The notes: generated by a model from the sequence alone, not told the origin. 64,000 bases of DNA from Sphingopyxis flava (GCF_900168005.1 NZ_FUYP01000013.1:1-64000), one strand, 5' to 3'; counted from the stretch's first letter, positions 18,099 to 28,544 are shown. Made by a program: numbers and translations.

Positions 18099-18437
18099 AT
18101 GACCCGCTATCTCCTGTCTTCGGCCCTCTTCCTGTCGCTCGCGGCCTGCGGAGGCGGGGAATCGAAAGATTCATCGACGACCAAGCTCGATGCGGTCGAG
18201 GTTCAGCCCGGGACGATCAGCGATGCGATGATCATTCTCGACGATTCGAGCATCGACGGCACCGCGATCGACAATAGCATACCCGAAGAGGAAAGCCCCA
18301 AAAAGGCCGAGAAGCCGGATAGCGCGGAAGAGAGCGGCCACGATGATGCGGCCGAGGCAGGCGATACCGGCGCCGTCGCTGCCCCTGCAGCCAAGAAGGC
18401 CGCCGCCGCACCCGCCGCCGCGACGGCCGCCGAATAA
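18099..18437 (+). CDS. small lipoprotein, unknown function
   Basis: 112 residues. The signal sequence MTRYLLSSALFLSLAAC ends in a lipobox (LAAC), so Cys-17 should be lipidated. The mature part is rich in Asp, Glu, Ser and Ala, with an Ala/Lys-rich tail (AAPAAKKAAAAPAAATAAE). A strong AGGAGG ribosome site overlaps the lipB stop. A loosely conserved core lies at TKLDAVEVQPGTISDAMIILDDS. It is probably a periplasmic-facing disordered lipoprotein. Confidence 0.75.
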   Translation: MTRYLLSSALFLSLAACGGGESKDSSTTKLDAVEVQPGTISDAMIILDDSSIDGTAIDNSIPEEESPKKAEKPDSAEESGHDDAAEAGDTGAVAAPAAKKAAAAPAAATAAE

Positions 18438-18440
18438 GGC

Positions 18441-19073
18441 TCAGCGCAGCCCGAGGCTCTTGTGCGTCTGAAGCGACAGGCGCCAGCGCGGATCCGCCAT
18501 CACCAGATCGATGCAGGCGCGAACATTGTCCGCTGCCTTTGGATCGTCGAGCGGTTGAACCAGATGATGAGCGAAATCGAGCGCCGCGAAATGCTCGACA
18601 TCGCTGCCCGGTTGCGGCCAGACAAGTTTCAATTCGTCCCCGCTCGTCTGGACCAGCTTGCTTCCCGACTTGGGGCTGACACAGATCCAGTCGATGCTGC
18701 GCGGGACAGGGATCGTGCCGTTGGTCTCAATCGCGATGGTGAAGCCGCGTTCATGGAGGCTCCCGATCAGCGCCTCGTCCACCTGAAGCATCGGCTCGCC
18801 GCCGGTCAAAACGACGTAGCGGTCATCGCTCCCCGCCCCCCATATGGCAGCAATTTGGTCAGCGAGCGTTCCTGCATCGGGATATTTTCCGCCGAGCGTC
18901 CCGTCGGTGCCGACAAAATCGGTATCGCAGAAGCGGCAAACTGCCCTCGCGCGGTCGCCCTCGCGCCCCGTCCATAGATTGCAGCCGGCAAAGCGGCAGA
19001 ACACCGCACGGCGGCCCGCCTGCGCGCCTTCGCCTTGCAGGGTCAGAAAAATCTCTTTGACGCTGTAGGCCAT
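18441..19073 (-). CDS. queE: 7-carboxy-7-deazaguanine synthase
   Basis: 210 residues. A radical SAM enzyme that makes 7-carboxy-7-deazaguanine in queuosine biosynthesis. The start YSVKEIFLTLQGEGAQAGRRAVFCRFAGCNLW is diagnostic, with the cluster cysteines in FAGCNLW...VCRFCDTDF and the insert typical of the larger QueE type. VLTGGEPMLQVD and IAIETNGTIPVP follow. It is three bases downstream of queC. Confidence 0.94.
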   Translation of the reverse strand: MAYSVKEIFLTLQGEGAQAGRRAVFCRFAGCNLWTGREGDRARAVCRFCDTDFVGTDGTLGGKYPDAGTLADQIAAIWGAGSDDRYVVLTGGEPMLQVDEALIGSLHERGFTIAIETNGTIPVPRSIDWICVSPKSGSKLVQTSGDELKLVWPQPGSDVEHFAALDFAHHLVQPLDDPKAADNVRACIDLVMADPRWRLSLQTHKSLGLR

Positions 19074-19076
19074 CGG

Positions 19077-19769
19077 TCAGTCGTAACGCGTCGGGTCAGC
19101 GAGACCGGCGTCGGCAAAGCCCTTGCTGCGGAGCCGGCAGCTGTCGCAGCGCCCGCAGTGCAGACCCGCAGGCGTGGGATCGTAACACGACCAGCTCATC
19201 CCCGCGTCGAGGCCAAGCCGCGCCGCCTCGGCCGCGATATCGGCCTTGGTCATGTGCTGGAGCGGCGCGTGAATATGAAAATCGACGCCCCGGTCGCCGT
19301 CGCGTGTGGCGAGGCGGGCGAGCGATTCGAAGCCGCTGATGAATTCGGGGCGGCAATCAGGATAACCCGAATAATCGAGCGCATTGACCCCGATGACGAT
19401 GTCCTGCGCACGGCGCGCCTCGGCGAGCCCGAGCGTGAGCGAGAGGAAGATGAGATTGCGTGCAGGCACATAGGTGACCGGAATGTCGCTTGCCTCGCCA
19501 AGCGGGCCGTCCTTGGGCACGTCGATGTCGGCGGTGAGTGCCGAACCGCCGAACCGGCGCAGATCAAGCGGCAGTATAATATGTTCGGCAGCGCCGACAT
19601 GCCCGGCAATGCGCGCAGCGGAATCGAGTTCGACCCGGTGGCGCTGGTTATAGTCGACCGTGAGCGCGACGATCCGCGCACCCGCTTCGCTCGCGAGCCC
19701 CGCACAGACCATCGAGTCAAGCCCGCCGGACAGAAGGACGATGACCGTTTTTCCGCAGATATCTTGCAT
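19077..19769 (-). CDS. queC: 7-cyano-7-deazaguanine synthase
   Basis: 230 residues from the ATG before QDICGKTV; the 42 upstream codons are not family-like. It converts 7-carboxy-7-deazaguanine to preQ0 with ATP and ammonia. The ATP pyrophosphatase loop VLLSGGLDSMV is at the start, YVPARNLIFLSL is in the middle, and zinc cysteines CGRCDSCRLR near the end. It is paired with queE. Confidence 0.94.
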   Translation of the reverse strand: MQDICGKTVIVLLSGGLDSMVCAGLASEAGARIVALTVDYNQRHRVELDSAARIAGHVGAAEHIILPLDLRRFGGSALTADIDVPKDGPLGEASDIPVTYVPARNLIFLSLTLGLAEARRAQDIVIGVNALDYSGYPDCRPEFISGFESLARLATRDGDRGVDFHIHAPLQHMTKADIAAEAARLGLDAGMSWSCYDPTPAGLHCGRCDSCRLRSKGFADAGLADPTRYD

Positions 19770-19957
19770 TCCGCGCCCGATACGCCCCGCCAGCCGGGCG
19801 CGCAAGAGTGGGTGCTGCACCGCACCAAGAAAATGGGCCGCGCGGGCGGTGCCGGCGGCCCAGTTCGGCACGAAGCCGTAGGGAGAAGGACACACAAGGG
19901 TGCGTCGTTTCTCCGCGATAACCCCGGATGGTTAATTTGGCGTTACTCGCCCTCGCA

Positions 19958-20380
19958 TTAGCCGCCGGTGCATGCCGCGACGCGCCGGGCCTCGATCGCC
20001 TGCGAAAAGGGCTTGCCATTCGCGATGCCCTGCGTGTCGATCTGGACGAGACGGTTGGTTTCGGAGCGGATGGTCGTGCGCCCGTGCCCGGCCCCTGGAC
20101 ATGTGTAGTGCACCGTCACCGACGCCGGCTTGTCCTCGATCACATAGCGCGAGCAATTGCTGCGCGGATGGTAGATTTGGATCATGCGCCGCGCGTCACC
20201 GAGACACATGGATTGCAGCGCCTCGGTCGTGCCGCGTTCGCTGAGCTGCCAACGACCCTTTTCGAGCCGGTCGAGCATCGCCAGCGAAGGGGCCTGCGCG
20301 GGCGCCGGTGCGCTCGCCAGCACAAGGGATGCCCCTGCAAAAATCCATCGCAAAAAGGGAGAGAAGATCGCCATATCCAC
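19958..20380 (-). CDS. secreted protein, DUF3617-like
   Basis: 140 residues. A signal peptide ends near APAQA. The mature part has GRWQLSERG, MCLGDARRMIQIYHPRSNCSRYVIED, TVHYTCPGAGHGRTTIRSETNRLVQIDTQGI and a final CTGG. This pattern (a 'W.L..' opening, paired cysteines, and a TxI.R.E strand) resembles the DUF3617 family of small periplasmic proteins. Function is unknown. The start may be the Met three codons later. Confidence 0.65.
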   Translation of the reverse strand: MDMAIFSPFLRWIFAGASLVLASAPAPAQAPSLAMLDRLEKGRWQLSERGTTEALQSMCLGDARRMIQIYHPRSNCSRYVIEDKPASVTVHYTCPGAGHGRTTIRSETNRLVQIDTQGIANGKPFSQAIEARRVAACTGG

Positions 20381-20513
20381 CTATCCACCTGGCCACCCAC
20401 AACCGGGCGAGAGCGCGACCCCTTTCTCCAGCAGATAGCAATCCGGCCCCGACCTTTCAACCGATCGGCCCCAAATTGGCACCGTTTGCCGACACGATAA
20501 CCGGCGGCAAAGC

Positions 20514-21428
20514 CTATTCCGGCGCGCCGATTTCGCTTACCGGGATCGGGAAAATGCGCGAGCAGAAAGCGCAATCGACCTGAATGAGCCCCGCCTCATC
20601 GGCCATTTCGCGGCGTTCGCTCTCGGGAAATTGCGCGAGCACCCCTGCAAAATATTGCGTGCTGCACCGGCAGCCGCGCGACACCATCACGTCCGGGTCG
20701 ACGCGGACTTCCTCCTCGTGGAAGAGCCGCCAGGCGAGTGTCTCGAGCGAGGTCGCAGGATCGGTGAGTTCTTCTGCTTTCAGCGTCTCTGCAATCGTTC
20801 GCGCATGGTCCCAATCGGGTCGGTCCTGGCGCGCATGGAGCCGGTCGCGCCCGACTTCGCCCTGGGGCAGATGCTGGAGCAAGAGACCGCCCGCAACGCA
20901 GCCCGCCTCAGCATCGTGGTGCGCGGCGAGCCTGATCAGGCTCGGAATCTGCTCGGACTGTTCGAAATAATGTTCGGCTGCCTCGCCGATCGACGATCCT
21001 TCGAGGGGCACGATCCCCTGATAGCGCTCGCCCGTCGTCGCATGGTCGAAGGTAATGGCAAGGAAACCTTCGCCGAAAAGACCGAAGAGCGTCGGCTCAG
21101 GCCCCGCCTCGGCGAGCCGATCGGCATCAAATTTCAGATAGCCGCGAAGTTCGCCGCCGCGATAGTCGCACACGAGCAGTTCGACCGGCCCGCCGCCCGT
21201 CTGCGCCTGGAGCGTGAGCTGGCTCGTTTCGTCCTTGAGCGTCGAGCCGAGGAGCACGGTGAGGACGAGCGCCTCGGCGAGCAACTGTTCGGCGACCGGA
21301 GGGTAGCTGTGCGCCGAGACAATCCTGTTCAGCACCGGACCAAGCCGCACCAGCCGCCCGCGCACATGGCGCGCGGCGATGGTGAAGACAAGCGGCTGAT
21401 CGAACCAGGTTTCGACCGTGCCGCTCAC
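20514..21428 (-). CDS. hslO: redox-regulated chaperone Hsp33
   Basis: 304 residues from a GTG that overlaps the argF stop (GTGA). It is a holdase activated by oxidation. The redox zinc centre is visible as CRC near residue 255 and CAFC near residue 285. Also present are [22 protein letters not shown] and the [27 protein letters not shown] core. It is the third gene of an argD-argF-hslO unit, an arrangement known in alphaproteobacteria. Confidence 0.94.
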   Translation of the reverse strand: MSGTVETWFDQPLVFTIAARHVRGRLVRLGPVLNRIVSAHSYPPVAEQLLAEALVLTVLLGSTLKDETSQLTLQAQTGGGPVELLVCDYRGGELRGYLKFDADRLAEAGPEPTLFGLFGEGFLAITFDHATTGERYQGIVPLEGSSIGEAAEHYFEQSEQIPSLIRLAAHHDAEAGCVAGGLLLQHLPQGEVGRDRLHARQDRPDWDHARTIAETLKAEELTDPATSLETLAWRLFHEEEVRVDPDVMVSRGCRCSTQYFAGVLAQFPESERREMADEAGLIQVDCAFCSRIFPIPVSEIGAPE

Positions 21429-22348
21429 AGCTTTTCCAGCGCCCAAAGCAGCACCGACTTTTGTGCATGGACGCGGTTTTCTGCCTCGTCCCATACGCGC
21501 GATTGCGGTCCGTCAATCACCGCGTCGACAACTTCCTCACCGCGGTGCGCCGGCAGGCAGTGGAGGAAGAGCGCGTCGGCTTTCGCGGCTCCCATCAATC
21601 GCTCGTCGACCCGGAAAGGCGCCATCGCCGCAAGCTTGTTGTGCGCATGATCCTGACCCATCGACACCCAGGTATCGGTCACGAGGACGTCGGCGCCTGC
21701 CGCCGCTTCATGTGCATCGCGCACGAAATCGATCCGCGCGCCCCGCGACCGCGCTGTCTCGACGAAGGCAGGATGGGGCTCATAGCCTTGCGGGCACCCG
21801 GCGCGAACGTTGAACCCGAACAGACCTGCCGCCTCGATCAGCGAGGCGAGAACATTATTGCCATCGCCGAGCCACGCAAGTTCAAGTCCCGGCAGTGCCT
21901 TGCCGCTTTCCACGAGGGTCATAAGGTCCGCGACAATCTGACACGGGTGCGAGAGGTCGGTGAGACCGTTGATCACGGGCACGCTCGCATGTGCGGCCAG
22001 CTCCTCAAGCTTGGCATGATCGTCGGTGCGGATCATGATTGCATCGACATAGCGCGAGAGGACACGCGCTGTATCGGCAATCGTCTCGCCCCGTCCAAGC
22101 TGGGTGGTTCCCGCGTCGAGAATCATCGCGCTCCCGCCCAATTGGCGCATTGCCATGTCAAACGAAGCGCGGGTCCGGGTCGAATTCTTCTCGAACACCA
22201 TCGCAAGCACATGATCGGCGAGCGGCCTGTCGGCGTCAGCGCGGCCCTTTGGCCAGGTCGCACGCGCGGCCTTCCTGTCGATCGCGTCCGCGAGCATCGC
22301 CGCAACCGCGTCGCTGCCCGCGTCCGAAAGATTGAGGAAGTGCCGCAT
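21425..22348 (-). CDS. argF: ornithine carbamoyltransferase
   Basis: 307 residues from the ATG before RHFLNLSD; that ATG overlaps the argD stop by one base. It joins carbamoyl phosphate and ornithine to citrulline in arginine synthesis. The carbamoyl-phosphate site STRTRASFD is near residue 55, the HPCQIVADL motif near 130, the ornithine site DTWVSMGQD, and [11 protein letters not shown] near 260. Confidence 0.96.
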   Translation of the reverse strand: MRHFLNLSDAGSDAVAAMLADAIDRKAARATWPKGRADADRPLADHVLAMVFEKNSTRTRASFDMAMRQLGGSAMILDAGTTQLGRGETIADTARVLSRYVDAIMIRTDDHAKLEELAAHASVPVINGLTDLSHPCQIVADLMTLVESGKALPGLELAWLGDGNNVLASLIEAAGLFGFNVRAGCPQGYEPHPAFVETARSRGARIDFVRDAHEAAAGADVLVTDTWVSMGQDHAHNKLAAMAPFRVDERLMGAAKADALFLHCLPAHRGEEVVDAVIDGPQSRVWDEAENRVHAQKSVLLWALEKL

Positions 22349-23535
22349 CACGCTTCCGGCGGCGTAAAGCTCGCCGCGCCCGTCGACAATTTCGTGATGC
22401 ACTCATCGATATGCGCCTGCTCGATGTTGAGCGGCGGCAGGATGCGTACGACATTGTCGCCCGCTGCGACGGTAAGCAGTCCGTGATTGTCGCGCAAATG
22501 CGCAACGAAGGCTCGGCTGTCGGACTTCAGCTTGATTCCCAGCATCAGCCCCATGCCGCGCACGCTGTCGAACAATCCGTCGTGATTGGGGATGAGCTGC
22601 TCAAGCGCACCGCGCAGCCGCTCGCCGGTCGCTTTGACCTGATCGAGAAAGCCATCCTCGAGGATCACGTCAAAGACCGCTTGCCCCGCCGCCATTGCCA
22701 GCGGATTGCCACCATAGGTCGACCCGTGGGTTCCGATCACCATGCCGCGTGCGGCCTTTTCGGTTGCAAGGCACGCGCCGAGCGGGAACCCGCCACCGAT
22801 GCCTTTCGCGCTCGCCATGATGTCGGGCATGACGCCAAATTGCTCGTGGGCATAGAGCGTGCCGGTGCGCGCAACGCCGCACTGGACCTCGTCGAAGATC
22901 AGCATGAGGTCGCGCTTGTCGCAAATGTCGCGCAGCGCCTGGAGGAATGGCTGCGACGCCGGGCGAATGCCGCCCTCGCCCTGGATGGGCTCGACCAGAA
23001 AGCCTGCCGTCGTGTCGTCGACAAGATCGAGCGCGGCGTTGATGTCGTCGAACGGCGCATAGGCGAATCCGGGGAGGAGCGGGTCGAAGCCCTTGCGCAG
23101 CTTTTCCTGGTTGGTGGCGGAGATCGTGCCGAGCGTGCGGCCGTGGAACGCGTTGTTGAACGTGATCAGAACATGTTTTTCGCTATTGCCCGCGCTCGAA
23201 TGATAGGAACGCGCCGTCTTGATCGCGCATTCGACCGCCTCGGCGCCAGAGTTGGTGAAGAAGACGGTATCGGCAAATGTATTCGCGACGAGCCTCGATG
23301 CGAAAGCTTCCCCCTGCGGGCTGCCGTAAAGGTTCGACACATGCATCAGCGTTGCCGCCTGGTCCTGGATGGCCTTGGTGAGGTGGGGATGACCGTGACC
23401 CAGAAGATTGACCGCGATACCGCTTGCAAAATCGAGATAGCGCTCGCCGCGTTCACCGATCAGATAGGCGCCCTCCCCGCGCACCGGCCGCACTGCGCAC
23501 CGGGGGTAAACGGGCATCAGCGGCGTGATCGACAT
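22348..23535 (-). CDS. argD: acetylornithine/succinyldiaminopimelate aminotransferase
   Basis: 395 residues from the ATG before SITPLMP. A class III PLP aminotransferase for arginine (and possibly lysine) synthesis. Marks are [47 protein letters not shown], and the PLP lysine in [14 protein letters not shown]. It is the first gene of argD-argF-hslO. Confidence 0.95.
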   Translation of the reverse strand: MSITPLMPVYPRCAVRPVRGEGAYLIGERGERYLDFASGIAVNLLGHGHPHLTKAIQDQAATLMHVSNLYGSPQGEAFASRLVANTFADTVFFTNSGAEAVECAIKTARSYHSSAGNSEKHVLITFNNAFHGRTLGTISATNQEKLRKGFDPLLPGFAYAPFDDINAALDLVDDTTAGFLVEPIQGEGGIRPASQPFLQALRDICDKRDLMLIFDEVQCGVARTGTLYAHEQFGVMPDIMASAKGIGGGFPLGACLATEKAARGMVIGTHGSTYGGNPLAMAAGQAVFDVILEDGFLDQVKATGERLRGALEQLIPNHDGLFDSVRGMGLMLGIKLKSDSRAFVAHLRDNHGLLTVAAGDNVVRILPPLNIEQAHIDECITKLSTGAASFTPPEA

Positions 23536-23642
23536 GGCAAGCACCTTTCCATAGAGGCAAAGCAAAAAGGCGACCCCGCGCGGGCCGCCCGATTGGCGCG
23601 GCTCCTATACTGCCGCGCCCGGAGGCGCGTCAACACAGGGGA

Positions 23643-24629
23643 TCAGAGCCTCTTCATCGCCTCCATGGCCAGCGCGAGCGAATGTCTGCGCGCCTCATGA
23701 TCATATATTGACGATGCGACGATCACTTCGTCTACCCCGGTACGGGCGATGAACGCCTCAAGACCGTCCGCGACATCGCCTGCGGTCCCGACCGCTGAAC
23801 ATTGGAGCACATGGTCAAGAATAGCCCGCGCATTGGGCGGCAGGCTATCCTTATAGCCTTCGACCGGCGGCTTCATCTTGCCGGGATTGCCCGTTCGCAG
23901 CGCAACGAAAGCCTGTTGCTGCGAAGAGGCGAGCAGTTCCGCCTCTTCGCGCGTATCGGCGGCAAAGACGTTGAAGGCTGCAGCGGCGCATGGCGCGGAA
24001 AGCTGCGCCGATGGCTTGAACTGGCGGCGATAGATATCGAGCGCTTCATCGAGGGCATCGGGCGCGAAATGGCTCGCAAAGGCATAGGGCAGGCCGAGCA
24101 TCGCGGCGAGCTGCGCGCCGAAGAGGCTCGATCCCAGAATCCACAAGGGAACGCGGCTCCCCTCGCCGGGCACGGCCCGGATCCCAAGCCGCTCGTCGCC
24201 GGCGAGGAAGGCTTGCAACTCCAGAACATCCTGCGGAAACTGCCGCTCGTCGCTCGCAAGATTGCGCCTGAGCGCCTGAGCGACGCGCTGGTCTGACCCC
24301 GGCGCGCGCCCAAGGCCAAGGTCGACCCGACCAGGAAAGAGCGCCTCGAGCGTTCCGAATTGCTCGGCAATGACCATCGGTGCATGATTTGGAAGCATGA
24401 TCCCGCCCGCGCCGATGCGAATATGCTCTGTCGCATGCCCGATGTGCGCGAGCACGACCGCGGTCGCCGCGCTCGCAATCCCCGTCATACCGTGATGCTC
24501 GGCGACCCAGTAACGGTGATAGCCAAGCGCCTCGGCATGGCGGGCGAGGTCCGCGGCGTTCGCGAGCGACTGCGCGATCGTCCCGCTGTCGGTGACGGGG
24601 ACGAGGTCGAGAAAGGAAAGTTTCGGCAT
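23643..24629 (-). CDS. LLM-class flavin-dependent oxidoreductase
   Basis: 328 residues of the bacterial luciferase-like TIM-barrel family. Signatures include [12 protein letters not shown] at the start, [61 protein letters not shown], and a C-terminal [13 protein letters not shown]. It resembles the YhbW/YvbT-type subgroup whose substrates are unknown. It is a stand-alone gene between argD and the lrp-like regulator. Confidence 0.88.
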   Translation of the reverse strand: MPKLSFLDLVPVTDSGTIAQSLANAADLARHAEALGYHRYWVAEHHGMTGIASAATAVVLAHIGHATEHIRIGAGGIMLPNHAPMVIAEQFGTLEALFPGRVDLGLGRAPGSDQRVAQALRRNLASDERQFPQDVLELQAFLAGDERLGIRAVPGEGSRVPLWILGSSLFGAQLAAMLGLPYAFASHFAPDALDEALDIYRRQFKPSAQLSAPCAAAAFNVFAADTREEAELLASSQQQAFVALRTGNPGKMKPPVEGYKDSLPPNARAILDHVLQCSAVGTAGDVADGLEAFIARTGVDEVIVASSIYDHEARRHSLALAMEAMKRL

Positions 24630-24719
24630 GCAACCGATATGCGGCGTCGCAGCCGCGGGTTCAACCTCTGCGCGCGGGAAGACGAGACGCCTGGGCCATG
24701 CACCCGGCTTTGCCCATGG

Positions 24720-25196
24720 TCAGCCGCGCTCATCCTTCGGCGAATCCATGAGCACAAAGGTCGTGATCGCATTCACTTGCGGCAGCACGCCCAGAACTTC
24801 GGTGTGGAAATGCTTGTAGGCAGCTAGGTCTGGCGCCTCTACGCGCAGCAGATATTCGATCGACCCGGTGACATTGTGGCATTCGCGCACTTCCGGCGCG
24901 TCGGCGATGGCCGCTTCGAATCCCGCCTGCGCGTCCTTGGTGTGACGCGAGAGACCTACCGTCACATAGGCGATGAACCCCGTGCCGACCCGCGCGGGGT
25001 CGATGCGAGCCCGATAGCCCTTGATGACACCGCTGCGCTCGAGTTCCTGTACGCGGCGCAGGCATGCCGAAGGGGATAATCCAACCCGGCCTGCAAGATC
25101 GAGGTTCGAGATTCGCCCTTCGAGCGTGAGCTCACGCAATATTTTTCGGTCAATAGCATCAATTTCAGACATATATTGTGCATATTTGTCCGACAC
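24720..25196 (-). CDS. Lrp/AsnC family regulator
   Basis: 158 residues (an ATG eight codons in is an alternative start). An N-terminal winged helix (IDRKILRELTLEGRISNLDLAGRVGLSPSACLRRVQELE) is followed by the ligand-binding RAM domain (AYVTVGLSRHTKDA, ECHNVTGSIEYLLRVEAPDL). It is divergent, across 49 bases, from a LysE-type exporter. It likely senses an amino acid and controls the exporter. Confidence 0.9.
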   Translation of the reverse strand: MSDKYAQYMSEIDAIDRKILRELTLEGRISNLDLAGRVGLSPSACLRRVQELERSGVIKGYRARIDPARVGTGFIAYVTVGLSRHTKDAQAGFEAAIADAPEVRECHNVTGSIEYLLRVEAPDLAAYKHFHTEVLGVLPQVNAITTFVLMDSPKDERG

Positions 25197-25245
25197 CGGT
25201 CATATTTGCAACCACTTGCCGTGAGGAGCAAATTATATTGCCCGC

Positions 25246-25836
25246 ATGGAACAATCCTCCCTCGCCGCCCTCTCGGCTTTCGTCCTCGTCACCTCGATCA
25301 CGCCGGGTCCGAACAATATGATGCTCATGGCGTCGGGCGCCAATTTCGGCCTTCGCCGCACCCTGCCGCATGCGTTCGGTGTCGGCGCCGGATTCACCTT
25401 GATGATCATTCTTGTGGGCGCCGGGCTGATGCAGCTTTTCGACCTTTTCCCGCTGTTGAACCTGGTCTTGAAGGGAGTGAGCATCGCCTATCTCTTGTGG
25501 CTCGCCTGGAAGATGGCACACGCCGCCGCCCCTGAAACCGGGGGAAATTCCAGCGGCAAACCGATGAGTTTCCTCGAGGCGATGCTTTTCCAGTGGGTGA
25601 ACCCCAAGGCCTGGTCGATGGCGCTGACCGCAATCGCGCTCTACGCTCCCGACCGCGATCTTGCCGCCATCCTCTTCGTCGCTGCCATCTTCGGCCTTAT
25701 CAACCTCCCCTCAACGAGCCTCTGGGCCATTATGGGCCAGGGACTGCGCCGCTGTCTGTCGAATCCCGTGCGTCTGCGCAGCTTCAACTGGACGATGGCG
25801 GTGCTGCTGGTCGGATCGCTCGTGCTGCTGATCTGA
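25246..25836 (+). CDS. LysE/RhtB family amino-acid exporter
   Basis: 196 residues with about six helices. The start has the family motif VTSITPGPNNMMLMASGANFGLRRTLPHAFGVGAGF. FQWVNPKAWSMALTAIALY is in the middle. It exports amino acids or related small molecules. The divergent Lrp-like gene is the expected regulator. The substrate cannot be read from sequence. Confidence 0.9.
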   Translation: MEQSSLAALSAFVLVTSITPGPNNMMLMASGANFGLRRTLPHAFGVGAGFTLMIILVGAGLMQLFDLFPLLNLVLKGVSIAYLLWLAWKMAHAAAPETGGNSSGKPMSFLEAMLFQWVNPKAWSMALTAIALYAPDRDLAAILFVAAIFGLINLPSTSLWAIMGQGLRRCLSNPVRLRSFNWTMAVLLVGSLVLLI

Positions 25837-25902
25837 TTTGCAAGGTTCCAGCAGGCAACCTATGCACGGCGCTCCCTTGCCCCGGAACGGAGACGAGAGC
25901 CG

Positions 25903-26919
25903 ATGAAGAGCCGCCGCCTTGGCCGAAGCGCCATCCATGTGTCCGACATCTGCATGGGAACGATGACCTTCGGCAGCCAGGCCGACGAAGGGGTCGCGAT
26001 GCGCGTTCTCGACCGCTGTTTCGATGCAGGAATCAGCTTCTTCGACACCGCCGAGGGTTATCCTGTGCCCCCCGATACCAAGTGGGTGGGGCGCACCGAA
26101 GAGATTGTCGGGCGCTGGCTCAAAACGAAGAACCGCGACGCGGTCATCCTCGCGACCAAGGTCTCGGGTCCTAGTCACGTCTGGTTCAAGTCGCCCTGCC
26201 GGGGCGGCACGACCGCGCTCGACCGTCATCATATCCGAAGCGCCGTCGAGGGGAGCCTCACGCGCCTCCAGACCGACTATATCGACCTTTACCAGACCCA
26301 CTGGCCCGACCACGACGCGCCTTACGATGCGATGATGGAGGCGCTCGACGAACTGGTTCGCGAGGGAAAGGTCCGCATCCTTGGCTGTTCGAACGAGACG
26401 AGCTGGGGACTGATGAAGGCGCTCGGTGCGTCCGAAAGGCTGGGCCTTGCCCGCTACGAGACGATCCAGAATAATTTCAGCCTCAACAACCGCCGCTTCG
26501 AGGATGAACTCGCGCAGGTGAGCCGCCAGGAAGGGGTGAGCCTCATCCCCTATTCGCCGCTTGCCGGCGGTGTGCTCTCGGGAAAATATCAGGATGGCGC
26601 GATGCCCGAGGGTACGCGCTTCTCACGCTACCTTGAAATGCCGGGCCGGCAGGCCGCGATGGCGCGCCGCTTCGTCAACGAAAAGTCGCTCGCCGCAACC
26701 GAGCGCTACCTCGCGATCGCCGCTGAGGCGGGGCTGCACCCGGTAACGATGGCAACCGCCTGGTCGAAGCAGCACGATTTCGTCGCCTCGACGATCGTGG
26801 GGGTGAGCGCGGAAGACCAGCTCGATCCGATCCTCGATGCGATCGACCTCGAGCTTGGCGAGGATGTGATGAAGGCGCTGAACCAGGTCGGCAAGGATAT
26901 CCGATACCCGATGGGATGA
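25903..26919 (+). CDS. aldo/keto reductase
   Basis: 338 residues of the NADPH-dependent AKR family. The catalytic tetrad is visible as Asp and Tyr in FFDTAEGY, Lys in ILATKV, and His in YQTHWPD. The cofactor-binding [12 protein letters not shown] occurs near residue 225. It resembles the Tas/YajO-type subgroup. It ends one base before the convergent hypothetical gene. Confidence 0.9.
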   Translation: MKSRRLGRSAIHVSDICMGTMTFGSQADEGVAMRVLDRCFDAGISFFDTAEGYPVPPDTKWVGRTEEIVGRWLKTKNRDAVILATKVSGPSHVWFKSPCRGGTTALDRHHIRSAVEGSLTRLQTDYIDLYQTHWPDHDAPYDAMMEALDELVREGKVRILGCSNETSWGLMKALGASERLGLARYETIQNNFSLNNRRFEDELAQVSRQEGVSLIPYSPLAGGVLSGKYQDGAMPEGTRFSRYLEMPGRQAAMARRFVNEKSLAATERYLAIAAEAGLHPVTMATAWSKQHDFVASTIVGVSAEDQLDPILDAIDLELGEDVMKALNQVGKDIRYPMG

Positions 26920-26920
26920 G

Positions 26921-27493
26921 CTAGCCGACCCGCTCGAGGCTCGGCCATTCGAGCGCGAGCGCCTCACCGGACGGCAGCGCCCGCCACGCCTCGGACAGCC
27001 TGTCGAAGTGACGAAACACCCGCGGGGCGGCCGCGTCGAGGCGTGCCCTTTCCGCGGCGCCGAGCGATGCGCGCACAAGCTCGGCCTCGCCGAGCGGGGC
27101 CTGCTGCGCTGGGCTTTCAGGACGCGAGCGGCAGCGCCATGCGACGTCGAACAGGAAGGCGGCGAGCTCGGAGAGCGCGCCCTCTCGTCCTTGCTCTTTC
27201 GCCAGCTTTTCCCCTCGGGCAGCCTGCTTGCGGACCGCACGGCGATGCGCCTTTGCGGCGCGCCCGCCGTCCGCCGCCTCGATGCGAAAGCCGCCGGCAT
27301 TGCCTCCGGCCGCGATCTGGCCGAAGACGCCCCCTTTCAGCCCCAGCACGCCTTCGGCGACAAAATGTACCATGTCGTGCGGCAGGTCGGGATCGAACCC
27401 AGGCGCGGGATCCATGATCAGCGCCGGTCTATCGCCGCGGCGGACCCGCACGCTGTAGCGGCGATCGCCCGTCTTGATGAAATCGACCTGCAT
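26921..27493 (-). CDS. conserved hypothetical protein
   Basis: 190 residues from the ATG before QVDFIKTGDRRYSV. The N-terminal half has HDMVHFVAEGVLGLKGGVFGQIAAGGNAGGF, a pattern I have seen in uncharacterised alphaproteobacterial proteins. The middle is a charged Ala/Arg/Lys-rich helix. No catalytic motif or signal peptide is visible. It lies 20 bases downstream of the dienelactone hydrolase gene and may share its transcript. Confidence 0.6.
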   Translation of the reverse strand: MQVDFIKTGDRRYSVRVRRGDRPALIMDPAPGFDPDLPHDMVHFVAEGVLGLKGGVFGQIAAGGNAGGFRIEAADGGRAAKAHRRAVRKQAARGEKLAKEQGREGALSELAAFLFDVAWRCRSRPESPAQQAPLGEAELVRASLGAAERARLDAAAPRVFRHFDRLSEAWRALPSGEALALEWPSLERVG

Positions 27494-27513
27494 CGCCCCT
27501 AAAGACGAAGGCG

Positions 27514-28383
27514 TCAGAGCGCAGCCTTGAACAGCGCAAGCATCCGGCTCCACGCCTTCTCCGCGGCCGCCTCATTATAGGCGCGCCCGTCCGGCGGGCA
27601 CCAGCCATGGAGCGCGCCCTCGTAAACCTCGACTTCATGCCATTGCGGACGCGGGTCGAGCACGTCCTTGAGGCGCGTTTTTTCCTCCGGATTCTGCTCA
27701 TCGTCATTCTCTGCGATCGCAAAGAGGAACCCTGCCTTTGTGTCGGGGATCAGCAGGTGCGGGCTGTCGGGCTGGTCAGTGCCAACGCCCGCGCCGTGGA
27801 AACTTGCTGCAGCCTTGACGCGCTCGGGGCTGAGCGCAGCGGTGTAGATCACCATCGGCCCGCCCATGCAATAGCCTGCGGTGCCGATCCCTTTCGCGGT
27901 ATCGACCTCCTTTTGCGCATCGAGAAACGCAAGATGCGCCGCCGCGTCGGTCGTAACCGCCGCCTTGTCGAGCTGCTTCAGATAGCCGAACAGCGTCTCG
28001 CGGACCTTGGGGTCGTCGAAATCATGGCCCGCATAGACGACCGGCGACTTCGCCCAGCGATAAAAAGGGTTCACGCACAAGACCGCATAGCCCTCGCCCG
28101 CGAGCCGGTCGGCCATCTGGCGAAAGGCGGGTCGCAGCCCGCGGATATCGGGCCAGATCAGCACAGCGGGATATTTGCCCTCCCCTGGCGCAACAAAATA
28201 GGCGTCAACTCTACCATCCGCGGTGGTGATCGAGACATCGCGCCCCGCAAGGCCGCCCGCAGCGCAAGCGGCCACCGGCAGCATCGAGGCAAGCGTCCCT
28301 GCCCCGACGAGCGCACCGAAGGCGCGCCGCCGTACCGGAAGCCCGGCGCGGTCAAGGTCGGCCTGGGTGATCTCGTTGCACAT
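27514..28383 (-). CDS. dienelactone hydrolase family protein, likely secreted
   Basis: 289 residues of the alpha/beta hydrolase DLH family. The N-terminus has a twin-arginine-like export signal (RRRAFGALVGAGTLASML). The nucleophile is Cys in GTAGYCMGG, the acid lies in IAENDDEQ and the histidine in EGALHGWCPP. Known relatives hydrolyse dienelactones; the natural substrate here is unknown. The upstream region holds a candidate structured RNA on the same strand. Confidence 0.85.
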   Translation of the reverse strand: MCNEITQADLDRAGLPVRRRAFGALVGAGTLASMLPVAACAAGGLAGRDVSITTADGRVDAYFVAPGEGKYPAVLIWPDIRGLRPAFRQMADRLAGEGYAVLCVNPFYRWAKSPVVYAGHDFDDPKVRETLFGYLKQLDKAAVTTDAAAHLAFLDAQKEVDTAKGIGTAGYCMGGPMVIYTAALSPERVKAAASFHGAGVGTDQPDSPHLLIPDTKAGFLFAIAENDDEQNPEEKTRLKDVLDPRPQWHEVEVYEGALHGWCPPDGRAYNEAAAEKAWSRMLALFKAAL

Positions 28384-28417
28384 CGTGTCTCTCCTTCAAG
28401 CCTTTGGGGAAAGGCGC

Positions 28418-28544
28418 AAAAAAATTTTCAGGAAGCCGCCCCGAGAAATCTCTCTCGCGCGCGCTGCTGCGCGCGGGCCGGGCCGGCCTGTCTGCGGGCA
28501 AGCTAACCCACACCTCCTCCAGAGGACAGGGATTTCTTGCCTCC
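28418..28544 (-). ncRNA. candidate structured small RNA
   Basis: Between the HAD gene and the dienelactone hydrolase, on the minus strand, a long-range stem closes the element. The 5' arm GGAGGC plus AGAAATC (28544-28531) pairs with GATTTCT (28450-28444) and GCTTCC (28436-28431). Inside, CCTGTC (28530-28525) pairs with GACAGG (28492-28487) and encloses a TGTGGG/CCCGCA hairpin. A separate GCGCGC hairpin follows. Seven T residues (28424-28418) end it. The layout suggests a ~130-nt stable RNA with an intrinsic end. A 6S-like identity is possible but not established. Confidence 0.35.

Noticed and set aside
19770..19957. preQ1-type riboswitch upstream of queC
   Set aside because: I saw no preQ1 aptamer-like stem with an A-rich tail.
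22411..23700. 429-residue plus-strand open frame
   Set aside because: It is antisense to argD, an unmistakable aminotransferase.
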